Below the pieces are notes generated by a model. It ran no database searches. It saw only the letters and a program-made list of their open reading frames with translations, and was not told the DNA's origin. A DNA stretch of 64,000 nt from Oscheius sp. JU75 (Eukaryota; Nematoda; Chromadorea; Rhabditida; Rhabditidae): assembly GCA_037178855.1 (NCBI GenBank), contig JASJZC010000006.1, forward strand, positions 6,076,001-6,140,000. The letters run 5' to 3'. Position numbers and translations under genes: made by a program. This document shows, piece after piece, positions 1 through 10,731 of the stretch (positions are counted from its first letter, which is position 1; each line of letters opens with the position of its first letter).

Positions 1-2245
1 AGTACTGGAAAAAGGGTCTGGGCAACCTTTCGCACAGATCGTATTTCCTTCCGAATATCGATCTGTCAGGGTATCGCTGAGTTTGAGGAGGGATCAAAGA
101 TTACGAGTAGAGAACTCATTATACTCATTCGAAGCTCGACAGATGAGGAACTAATTTACGGCTAATATCGTTCAGAAACACCCTCTCTATTCATTCGAAC
201 AAAGACAAGAGAAAGGAAAAGACGAAGACGAGAAGACTTCATTAGCCTCCTTCTCCCCTCTCGAAGACTCAAGACAGGAAGGAGGATGGCTGAATCGGGG
301 CTGATTGAGACAGGAAGATCGGGGCCAATGACGGTCAGGGCTCTCGCGAGAGCGCGCCGTCTGGCAGCCAGAAGACTCAACGAGAGTCTAGGTCATGATG
401 GGCCGACCGTAAAAGAGAAATCGAGTGACTTCGGCTCTCGCATTACACCGAGAAAGATACCAGGTGTGCTCCATGGGACTTGTGTCAAAACAGATTCATG
501 TGACAATCATGTCGCTGTAAAGTTTAGGAGCTAGTCGAGATCTTTATGAGCAATTTCTCTAAATCTAATGGATCAAAATCGTTACACCTCTGATTTCGAG
601 GAAAGGGCAACAGAAGATGTGACAGCTCTGTGTGGGCGGCGTGTGGCAGAATGAGAAAGGGAGCTCGAACAGCCGCTGACAGTTGCTCCGAATGAAATGG
701 AGAGAAAGGGAGTCTCCCTCTCTCCACTCTGTTTATACCGATAGGGATTCGAAACATAAATTCGCCATCGTGGTGACCAAGCCAATGATGAACAGACCGA
801 CACTCTTTGATACACCCGCCAAGACTGCCGAAGTTATACATTTTCTTAGGAAGAGAAGGTCAGTAAACTTGTAGTCACAGTCTATATCCGAGATGAGTAG
901 GCTGACTGGACATTAACTGTAAAAAAAGGTTCGATTTGCAGAGCCAATTTGTGCAAGAGAACAGTGTACGAACGTTATGAAAGAAGAGCATGACTGCAGG
1001 AAACGGTTTGTGAATCATAATTTAGTCACAGACCCGAACCAAACTGAAGTTTGAATAGAGGCACAAGGCGTGAATGTTGCTGACTGTGTGGATGAGGGAA
1101 CAATTGTCCCTCATCAATAATTGACTCGCGGCTGTCCGTCTCTTGAAGAAGACAACCACAACCGAATCAAAATATCGGCAGAAGGATTATAACAAAGAGT
1201 CGGTGGGATTATGGTGGCTCATCTGGAAGAGAGTGAGGGTGGAAAAGAGCTAGAGAGAGAGAGAGAGAGAGAGGTTGGATGTAATGTTACAGCTGTCGGA
1301 CGGTAATAGCCCGATGGAGCGAACGAGTCTGAGGAGCCATGTGTGACGCCACATGGGCTCGGAAATCAAGGTGGGTGTAAGGTATAGCTATGGCTTCCGG
1401 TCAGTTCATTTGAGACAGAATCATAGATATGTATTGAACAACAGCCCCAACCCCCTCTCAGCCTTGAAGACGAGCTATATGAGCCATGTCCCGAGTCATA
1501 AAAGTCTTTCCCTATTGGATAAGCCATGAATTCGGAAAGAAATTCATCTAGGGGAAGACCCAAAATTGTCCCAGAAGGCAGAGACGCCATTCAATCGGGG
1601 GCGATGACAACTGACAATGCTGTCGGCTTAGATGAAAAATGAGAGTCGAAGAAGAGAGACGAAGAAAACAGAGAGTCAATCCAAGTTGAATTCTAAGTTG
1701 AGGGCTCGATAATAACTCGGAACTGCTGGGTCCTGTAGAACAGAGAGTTCACTACCGGAATTCGGATAACATCAGGTTGCTATAATCTTTTTGTTTCGGG
1801 TCCCCAGATCTGTGGACAGCGAAGTTCATTCTTCAAAATACCCTCTCGAATCCCCAAGCCAATTTCTTCTTTTGTAGTCTCGATTGGGCAATGATTGACC
1901 GTATCCTCTTTCCTCGAAACTTTATTCAGATCCCCTAGCTTCGATTTCCATTGAACTCTTCTCATTGAAAACCGTCCTGTTCTTGGCTCTTGCGCAATTT
2001 CCCACTATTAGACGATTGAGTATTATGCCCCGCGCGGATCTTGACGCCGTTGTTCTTGGCAAATGAGTCGAGGAACCAGTCCCACTCAGCCCTCTTTTTG
2101 TCTTGATCCCCCTAGCCTTATAAGTCAGTCAGTCTGATCTAAACCACGCCCCAGTCTCGTACCGCGTCTTTCTCTCAATCTTTCAATTTCAACCCGATTT
2201 TCACTATCTTCATCCGGGCTACGCGTACTTTTTACAACAGGGAAA
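1..2245. other. Gene-poor region upstream of the warthog-like gene
   Basis: No open reading frame here shows a recognisable domain, and none joins convincingly to splice sites. A 74-codon minus-strand frame at 1590-1366 is open, but I recognise nothing in it and it has no clear exon context. The stretch contains an AG dinucleotide run (1252-1273) and otherwise unremarkable sequence. It probably holds the promoter of the gene that starts at 2246. Confidence 0.5.
1252..1273. repeat. (AG)n microsatellite
   Basis: About 11 uninterrupted AG units, read directly from the sequence, in the intergenic region upstream of the first gene. No function is implied. Confidence 0.9.
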
Positions 2246-5079
2246 ATGCGTTTTCTCATTATATTACTATCAAGCTCGACTGTCTGGGCGTCTTTTTGTG
2301 GAGATTCGTCCATACCCTACAGCCTAGAGGTGAGTCAACTGAATGTGCATGGTAAGTAGAAGACAGTTTTAAAAATGTAGTTGAGACATAAGCAAGACTA
2401 TTGATATCCCCCGGAAGTACCACAGAAGCTCCTCATTATCAAGATCCCAGTTCACCTGACAGTAAGTAAGACTGTTGTTGCGCTCACCAGCCATAAGATT
2501 ACTGGGTCTGCCAGAGAGAGTCGGATTCTGGGCATGTGTTATACAGAAACATAAGAAGCCAAAAGTCTATCTCAACCTTCATTACCCGGTCGTCGCAAAA
2601 TCCTTTGAACTTTTCTCGCACGCATTTCTCCTTGTTAATGCGCAAGCGTTGCATCATTAATTGACACATTAGGGACGGTGAGACAATCGCGGACGGTGAA
2701 AGTTACAAAATTGGAACGTGAGAGAGAAAGTCTTCTCCTTTTAGGTACTAGCCGACGGTCAGCCAATTCTGGGCTGTGCTCGACCGACCTGTTTCGGATG
2801 GAGCACTACAGGACTACCAGCCAGTCATTCTGCTTCATTCTATCGAATACACAAGAAACCGGATGGGTTCCTAAGAAAAGAAAGAGCCAGCATTCCGCCG
2901 TTCGAAGTAGGAGATATCCACTTCTATCATCCTCAAACCGCAGTAAGAGTTGTTTGTTCCTCAAGAAACGATGATCTAGGATTGTGAGGAATCCTACGGA
3001 TCGATGACATGCGACGAAGAGGATCAGTGGGTCGGAGGAATTGCTCCACTCCTCAACGTCTCCGTCTCCCCGACAGCTCTACAATGCTGCAGATTTGAGC
3101 CTTTGAAGTTGTCAGTTGATCGAGGAATTGCCACAGTAAAAACAGGACAGATTGTCGTCGGAGGAGAGGCCTCCAAGAAGGTAGAAATGGTCCCATCCAA
3201 AGTACAGAAATCCTCTTTCAGGGCAAACAGTTCGCATTCGACTATATCAGTGGCCTATCAAAGATTGTCGATAAAGATGGTACTGTGACTTACGAGGTTG
3301 GAATCCGTCGTTTCCCATGCCTCCCCCTCCCCAATAGTCGTGCTTATCAGGCACCTCTTGCCGAGGTCGAAGTTCCAGTGCCAGTTGAAAATGTGAGTTT
3401 CGAAGAGAGATTTATGACAATAATACCGAAGAAAAAAACTAAGGAAAAATAGGGATAGATACAAATAAGTTCAAGGTAACTAATTTTGAACAAATGAACT
3501 AACCTGGTAAAATAGAAGTAGTCGAGCATCCTTGACTGGAGAGCAGTATTAGTCTTGATGTATCAACTTGGCATGTCAAGGCTAAAAATTTTTTTTTTGA
3601 ACTGCTTTGCAAACCGCAGTTTCCAGACGATCGAAGGCCCGTTCCCTGCCGACAACTCGGGAGAACAGCTTCAGACGCTCACTCCAGCCCCGACACCTGC
3701 TCCTACCGTAATCTAGTTAAGTTTTCTCCATAATTCTATTTACAGCAGACCCAGCAGTTCTTCCAGAGCCAGCTCCAACCGCAGACCTTTTCCGGTCAAG
3801 TTCCTCCCCAGGCTCCTTCATCTGTACCGGCCCAACCTGTCCCAATGTTCCAGCCAGCCTTCCAGCCAGCTCCCTATGTGGTCAGCCGTTTTCCCTATTC
3901 CAGGTTGCACCGGTGATTGCGGTAAACTCGTGGTTTTGGCTCTTGTTTTTGGTGGATACGGTATTCCCTAACATAATCTCTTACTAGACATCCTTCAACC
4001 CGTGGAAAGTGCCCGAGACTTATCCGACAGCTCTGCCACCGACGTCTCTTCTTCAAGCACCCTCTTCACCATCTCAATGTTGTGCGGTTAGGTGTAACCC
4101 TTTGTCTCTCGCACTCTAATCAGCTTAGAAAATAATAATAATTCGGTTAACAGCCAGCTTTAGCCACAAACCTACTACAATCCTGCAGCTCCTGGAGCCT
4201 ATTATTGTTTCTCGGCTGATGCTACGGTAATTGTAAAGGGAGACTATAGATCAGCCCGGTTACAGGTTTTGACTATTGAGAAAACTCTGAAACGAATGGA
4301 TGAGCTCAGGACCGGAGATTGGATTCAGACAATCGAAGACAATCAGGTAGGACTACTTCTGCATATAGCCCTTCTTCTCTCTCAGTCTCCTCCGGGTTAC
4401 CTCCTAGATTTATCAGTTAAGAGAAAAGATATTCTTCCAGATGGTCTTCTCGAAAGTCAGCATCTGGCTTCACAAGAACCCTGACCAGATTGCAGTCTTC
4501 CACAAGCTAAAGCTCGAAGATGGAAGAATTATCAAGCTGACCGGCAAACATTTTATTTTCAAGACGCCTTGCACAGCCAATCCTTCGGTATTTTGTCATC
4601 GGTGTATTGAAAAGCTTCTTCAGGTACCAGTAGAGGATGTGGTCCACGAGGCCGTTTTTGCTGAGACAATACAAGCTGGAGACTGCCTTTACACAGCCAA
4701 CGAGATGACCAATATGAAAAAGACCAGAGTGATTTCGGTAGAGAAGGTAGTGGAGAAGGGGATCTATTCACCACTGGTCTCCCAGGGAAGAGTTAGTAGT
4801 ATTGAGATCCAGAAGGAGATAATGATTTCCAGTTAATGGTCAATGGAGTTCTGGCTTCCTGTCATAGTGTGGTTCAGAGCAACACTCTTCAGCAGACATT
4901 CTTTGGGGTGAGTTTCCCCTAGAGACAGAGACCTGTTTCAGTACGTGGACTACTTCTTCTCTGTGACCCAATGGCTCTTCGGCGGTATGGTGAACGACAT
5001 TCGTGATCTGCCAATCGGAATGGACATTCTGACCAGCCTCATGGACCAAGTGCTTCCCAAAAATCTCGTCTCCCTGTGA
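2246..5079 (+). CDS. Warthog-type hedgehog-related protein (Wart + Hint domains)
   Basis: Thirteen exons give about 564 residues: 2246-2329, 2745-2942, 2980-3180, 3222-3392, 3627-3707, 3746-3880, 3904-3921, 3988-4086, 4164-4226, 4266-4346, 4441-4791, 4833-4907, 4942-5079. The start encodes a signal peptide (MRFLIILLSSSTVWA). The Wart domain follows, with CGDSSIPYSLE, GQPILGCARPTCFGW, WVGGIAPLLN and LQCC. A Pro/Gln-rich linker spans exons 5-9. The Hint autoprocessing domain begins at CFSADATV in exon 9, where the Cys is the predicted nucleophile, and ends with VNGVLASCHSVVQ. By family knowledge the protein is secreted and the Hint domain cleaves itself off the N-terminal part. All twelve introns fall between codons. 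Exon 7 is an 18-nt microexon and the least certain part of the model. An AATAAA lies about 30 bases after the stop. Confidence 0.93.
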
Positions 5080-5124
5080 CCTCTCAGATCCTCTTTACAA
5101 ATATTGTTTGTTAATAAATTGTAT

Positions 5125-5991
5125 TTATTTGAAGGCTTTGAAGACGAGATCTTTCGGTGGAGTCATGTACGATTTGAAGTACTCTTCTCCGTACTTTTGA
5201 ACGTAGTCAGGATCCAGGGTCGGGTCGGACCATTCGACTCTCCTGAATCCAGCCTCCAGAAGAAGATGCTGGTACGTTTCTTTGAAGTAAAAGTGGATCA
5301 TTGAGCTACCAGATACCACTAAAAGAAGGATATTAACCAAAAGAGTAATAGTTCCACCATCGTCATTGTAGAAATTGATAGTCAATGGAAGCCCGTCTTG
5401 TAGCGGAGAGTCAGATACGACTACGGCTGCTCCAAACTTTTTTCCTTCCTCTGTGGATGGATTGTAGTTTGGAACACCGTTGGGAACAATAGCTACGAGA
5501 ATTCCAACGTCGTTCAAAGCAGTGTAAGTATTTTGAAAGGCCTAAAAATTGAAGTAAGAGAGACTATGACAATGACTAGCCTTTCTCAACTTCTCCACAC
5601 TATCCAAAAACTGAAAGACGAAAAAGGCAGTAGCCATATCGAATTTCTTCTCCGTGACAAAGTCGTCTATTCCTAGGCAAAAATAGCTCAACTTTTCCTC
5701 CTTTCCATAATTATCCACACACTTTTCGATCATCTGTTTGCTATTATCAATGCCCAGAACACTATCTGCAGACCACTCTAGGAATTTTTTCGAAAAATGA
5801 CCTAAAACATAATAAAATTTGTTTGGATATTTGACAGAACACTCACCATTCCCACATCCAATGTCCAGGACACGTTTTCCTTCTAGGATTCCATCTAGAG
5901 ATTTTCTGACAGTTGGAAGAACAATAGAGTTGTATCCTAACCAAACATCTCTTTTGGCAGCGTATTGGTCGGCAGGGAAGCTGGCTGACAT
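5125..5991 (-). CDS. Class I SAM-dependent methyltransferase
   Basis: Exons 5991-5847, 5801-5581 and 5541-5125 give about 260 residues. The glycine-rich SAM loop reads RVLDIGCGNG, followed by the acidic binding residue in SVLGIDNSKQMIE and by FDMATAFFVFQFL as motif post-I/II. The sequence resembles the Methyltransf_11/25 small-molecule methyltransferases, including juvenile-hormone-acid-methyltransferase-like proteins; the substrate cannot be told from sequence. A hydrophobic stretch (TLLVNILLLVVS) sits in the C-terminal half. The second intron starts GC rather than GT. The gene converges on the warthog-like gene, with only 45 bases between the stop codons. Confidence 0.85.
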
Positions 5992-6256
5992 TACGAGAGA
6001 AAGAGGAGTTGGTATTATATGTTAGGGAGCAATCAATAGTTTATCGGCAGACACGATCTCGCCTTCGATTTTTCTTATTTGGACATGATGATCAGCGATC
6101 GAATATTCAGCTCAAATTAAAGGCAGTGGCCGTCTCTTTTTTCGTAAGCTATTATTTAAGTTCGGATTCCTGAGTGAATCTCTCTTTATTACTGTACAGT
6201 ACAAATTATGACCTTGGTAAGTGAATTCACTGGCGTTTCCTAAGACTCATATATTC

Positions 6257-8914
6257 CTACGACACGGGACTTCGAAAATCCTGTGAGGTGCTCCTCCTCA
6301 GGGGACGACCTCTTTCCATAGAGTTACTCCGGGATGAGACACTGTTTCTCCTACTCGAATTCCGGCTCGGTATGGGTGACTTGACAAACAGAGCTTCGCG
6401 AGTCCTAGCCTCCACAAGGAATACGTTCTGTCGCTGCTCAAACTCTCCAATCCGATCGTAGATGACTCCGTCAACCTTGAGGTCGTCCCGGAAATACTGC
6501 TGATGTTGCTTCAGATTCAGATCATCGCCCCAAACGAAGCTGACGAGGTTGTACTTTTCAGCCAGCCTGACAGGGTTCCGATCTTTGAGGAGTTCTTCTG
6601 AATGGAAGTTGACTCCGAGCAGTCCATTGGCGGCGGCGTAGTGCACGGCCAGCTTCGAGCAATCGGAACGAATGTCTTGGAAAGGCATGTAGCGGGTTGT
6701 TGCTCCGACGACAAGAAACAGGACCGGGAATCGGTGTTGTTTCTGGGTGAGGAGAGTACAGATATCCGGATCAAAGCAGGAGAAGACGATTCGACGTTGA
6801 CCACAATGCGCGAAGACACATTTCAAGATCGTGTCGATAAACAGGTTTCGCTCGAAGTAGCCAACACACTCGTGTGTTCCGTCCTAAAAGAGTAGAAATT
6901 AAAAACGGAAACAGTAAAAGATACCTTCATGAGCATTGGGAACTTGACCTCAATGTTGAATCCGACATGAGAGTTTACAGTCCTCAAAGCAGTTTCCAAA
7001 AGGGGAAAGGGGTTGTACTCCTCGTCATTGGCTTCAGCCTTGTCCAACAACTTCATCTTTTCCGTCTTGGTTGGAACCACACGGGTACAGTCTTCAATTA
7101 CCGGCTTGCTCTTTACATGAACGTGCTCAAAATGGAGAAGATTGAGCTGTGCCATCTTCAGATCCTTGATTGCGAGTTCATGGTATGGATCGTGTTGAGG
7201 AATCGAGCCATTACGACTTGCCACCTCGACCAGAACATGGAAATCGTGGTAGATGACGGGCAGCATGTCTTTGGTTAGCTGGACATCGAACTCGACCAGA
7301 TCAGCGCCTTTCTTCGCTGCTTCTTTCAACGATTGGATTGTGTTCTCCCTCTCACAGGCGATTCTGAAATTGTATTGTTGGATCTCATCCGTACTGACTT
7401 GAACGTCAGACGAGTCTTTCACTAACTAAAATTCACTTCGTATAAGAGTTGCCCATTCCTCTGTGGCCGACTTCCAGCGTCCTCCTCTTCCTCCAGTACC
7501 TTCCAAAGGTCACATGCATCGCGTTATTCAGCATCCGCTCGATTCCGAGGGGCTTCACCATCATGTAATCCACATTCAGTTGGCCGATTGGCATGTGCTG
7601 GTTGCAAATGATTGGGAAAGTCGATTTTCCGTAGGTATCCGGCAGTGTGGCCGGCAAAGCATATGCCATAGCAACTCGTTCCTTCTCGTGGTAGAGCTCG
7701 ATTCGGAAGGCCAAGTGCTCAATAGAGACGGTTTTTGTCCGGAAACAGAGGTAGTCGACGTCGTTGCGGAATACGGATCCATTGACATACTGTTCTCCAA
7801 AGATCGGATCCTCTCTGGTCAAGACGGACAATTCCGTGTTTGAAAAAGAGGGCACGTCTGGAAGAGCAGGGTCCTTCTCCTCTTCGGGACCTTCCTCATC
7901 AATCGTGTCTCTCTGAAAAGCAGTTTTCGTACTCTGCATAACATCTGATCACACCCGTACCGTCTCGACAACACAACAGATTTTCACAAGACAACGTTCT
8001 AGTTACCGTTTGACCATAGACAGACGATAATCTCCAAAGAAGACCCCTCACCCGAGCGACACCATTTCTGTGAACGTGTCTCTCTCGGGCATCATAGGGT
8101 CTAAATGTCTTCAAATCTACATTATCTCCCACTACTCGCCAATGAACCAACCTCCTTAAATCGGACGTCGAAGGGAACAATCTTGAGCCTGGTCACTTTG
8201 TTCTTGAAACGCTGTTTGTAGAACTTTAGAGCCTCGCCGTGAATTCGCAGCAGTACGACATGCTCGTTCGCGTGAACTATCCATCCATCGGTGATTAGTT
8301 CTTTCCCATCGAACTTGCCAAAATCATCGGTGTAGCTCTCGCGAGCACAACCATTTCGGGCTTCCAGAGCTGGGAGACATCTCCTTGGGTTCAAAGCGCC
8401 TTCCCATCGAGCGACGATTATCTGCATCTGGGAGTTTTCTGTGGCCGAGTCAAGTTTGTAGCCGATAAAGTAGCGGAAGAGGAGCTCTTTCGTGGAAGGG
8501 CTCACAGAAACCGTGCCCTCCCACGCGTGACGTGTTCTGAAAGTTGATTTTCTTTAAGTGTATCCTTGATATACAATTTTCCACAAGAGGTCTCAAAAAC
8601 TTGTTACCACAAGGCAGACCCCCGATACCAAATGAGGCGCATCTTTGGCTATGGGACGCTTGCACTTTTTATGCTTGAACAAACTTGAGAATGTATGGAG
8701 CTTCTAGATGACTACTGGGCTTCCCTGATAGCCAACCGGACGTGATTGCTGTTTGTGTCAATAACGAAAGAAAAACTCACTCATCAGTAGGTGTCAGGCA
8801 GAGAGCGTCATTTGGCTGCCAACTGCCCAGCTGGTCCGTGTCTCCCACGACGAACATATCTTCCCAGACGGCTATTTTAGCACATCTCACTCGGAAGTAG
8901 ACTTGAATTGACAT
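6257..8914 (-). CDS. GPCPD1: Glycerophosphocholine phosphodiesterase GPCPD1-like (CBM20 + GDPD)
   Basis: Exons 8914-8781, 8536-8152, 7912-7437, 7363-6925 and 6883-6257 give about 686 residues, close to the size of vertebrate GPCPD1. An N-terminal starch-binding CBM20 domain (VRCAKIAVWEDMFVVGD...LGSW) leads into a conserved middle region. The GDPD catalytic domain follows, with HRG in GHRGMGNSYTK, ExD in LVEFDVQLTKD and the catalytic His in VIYHDFHV. The tail is Ser/Arg-rich (SRNSSRRNSVSSRSNS). By family knowledge it hydrolyses glycerophosphocholine to glycerol-3-phosphate and choline in the cytosol. The ATG lies four bases after an acceptor-like TTTTCAG, which suggests trans-splicing or a 5' UTR intron. 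The acceptor of exon 3 has an in-frame alternative 18 bases upstream. Confidence 0.92.
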
Positions 8915-9099
8915 TATTCTGAAAAGTATCAGGATTGCCATAGAAAAAGAGGTGAAAGGAGAGAGACCATGTGACAGGAAGAGATCATGTTTCAGAAGGG
9001 TAAATAAGATAACGAACAGTCTGCTGGATGGCAGCAGAGGGAGAAAAGGGCACCGAACGCTACTGGATGCCACAAGCTGGAGAAACAACATCCTTACAG

Positions 9100-10731
9100 A
9101 TTGAGAGACACGTGACTCAATGAGCCAGCTGACTCCAAGAGAAAGAGGAAGATATGAACATGATGAGCATGAGGGCCAGGTGAGGTCTACTGATTCCTCA
9201 AACTCCGAAAGAGATTATTTTAGCCTTTACAGGATTTCGATCTAACAGGTAAGTACAGTGAGAAATGAGATTACTGTACCTATTTGCAAGGTTTGAACTA
9301 AAAGGGCTTACCACCTTGCGTAGGACGAAAACTCCCATGTTTCTAAGGAGTGTAAGTGAGCCATTTTGAGCAATTCAGCAAGATTATGGAACCTAGTAAC
9401 GCGTAAACTTTTAACCGGAGAATTTCAGATTTCTAACAATTGAGGGAAAGACGAGATATTTTTTCAAAAGAAGTGGAAAACGTCATGTTAGCGCAAGAGA
9501 GCCCGCATTGAAACCCCAGAGGAATTTTGAATAGAATTGTGTTTCCTCATTCTCAGGCGAATTAAGCTGACCCAGAAGTTCAGTCTCTTCCATGAATAGC
9601 GAGGATCAGTAAAATGTTGTAGTTTTAGACTTGTGAGTAAGAAAAATGCGAACAACTTGGGCAGACCTCTGGGATAAATTAGAAAACAGGAAAAGAAGGA
9701 AATCTAACAGTCTATGAGTCTCTTTTTTAGTGACCCAGTCAGCTGACTAACGTGCTTCAATTTCTGGGTTTGAAGCTGTTGGAGGGAAGCAGATCAATGA
9801 ATGCGCGACGAGGCCTCCCAGAAACGCGTGAGAATTTTGAACAAGGAAAAGAGGTCAAAAGAAAGGAGGAAGCTGGAGATAAACAATAACTAATAAACTG
9901 GATAAAAGAGAAGGTGCTTTCCCGATGAGGCCTTCCAGCTGCGCTTTCGAGACAACATCCCTGGCTATTATTTCAGGGTCTCTGCGCTTTAACGAGCCGG
10001 GAGGGAGAACGTAGACTAGCCGAGAGAGAAACAAGTCGTCTGGTTTCACCTAGGCGAAGATCATATCAGAAATTGTCGAGTAAAGGTCACGAGGTACATG
10101 TGACGAGAGGTTGTTGTTACCCGAAATAGAGTGAGAAGTCTATATTCGGCATGACCATAAGGTGTGACAAGAACTTCCATGGAAGAGGTCACAAAAGTCA
10201 ATCAAGAATATGTTCAAAGTGTCCATCAACGATTCAGGAAGGGCAACCGGATTAACCTCCCATCCTCCTCGTGTATCTGTCCAGTGGGTTCATTTCGCAA
10301 GCTGTCTTATCATGTAAGCCTTCCAAACAATACAGTCGACAGGACTTGTCAGTCTTTAGTACGAGAGTAGGCGTTTAATACAGAAGTCACAGATATCGTT
10401 TCCCTGCATCCAGTTCCTCTGGAAGCTCACCATATGAAGTATGTATCCGCCGTCCAATCTATGACATTCTTAGAGCCGCTCCTGGAGCCACTTATGTCAA
10501 CCAGGATCAAAGATTCGAATAAATATTTCATTTATAAATGGATCACAGATAACAATGTCCGTACAATGTGTTCTTTGAAGAAGAAAAATTCGCCGGGTCT
10601 CTATAGTATCTCGCCTATTGTATTAGGTGTCATCTTTTTCTTTTTGTACAGATGAGCAAGCTCTAGCTCCCAATATGAGAGACAAAAACTCAATATGAGT
10701 CAAAGGTCAACAGAAACAATGTACAGTGCTC
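9100..10731. other. Intergenic region between GPCPD1 and the nuclear receptor
   Basis: I see no gene with recognisable domains. Two weak pieces exist. A minus-strand open frame at 10049-9855 has coding-like composition but no splice partner I can identify. A possible small plus-strand gene at 10164-10524 is listed separately. The rest is non-coding as far as I can tell. Confidence 0.4.
10164..10524 (+). CDS. Weak candidate: small two-exon gene of unknown function
   Basis: A frame opening near 10164 and ending at a plausible donor (CAT|GTAAGC, about 10315) could join a downstream frame after TACAG near 10383. That frame reads SSSSGSSPYEVCIRRPIYDI and runs to a TAA followed at once by AATAAAT. 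The second part has protein-like composition and a well-placed polyadenylation signal. However, the reading phases of the two pieces do not match with the splice sites I can see, so the upstream part is probably wrong. There is no signal peptide and no family I recognise. Confidence 0.25.
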
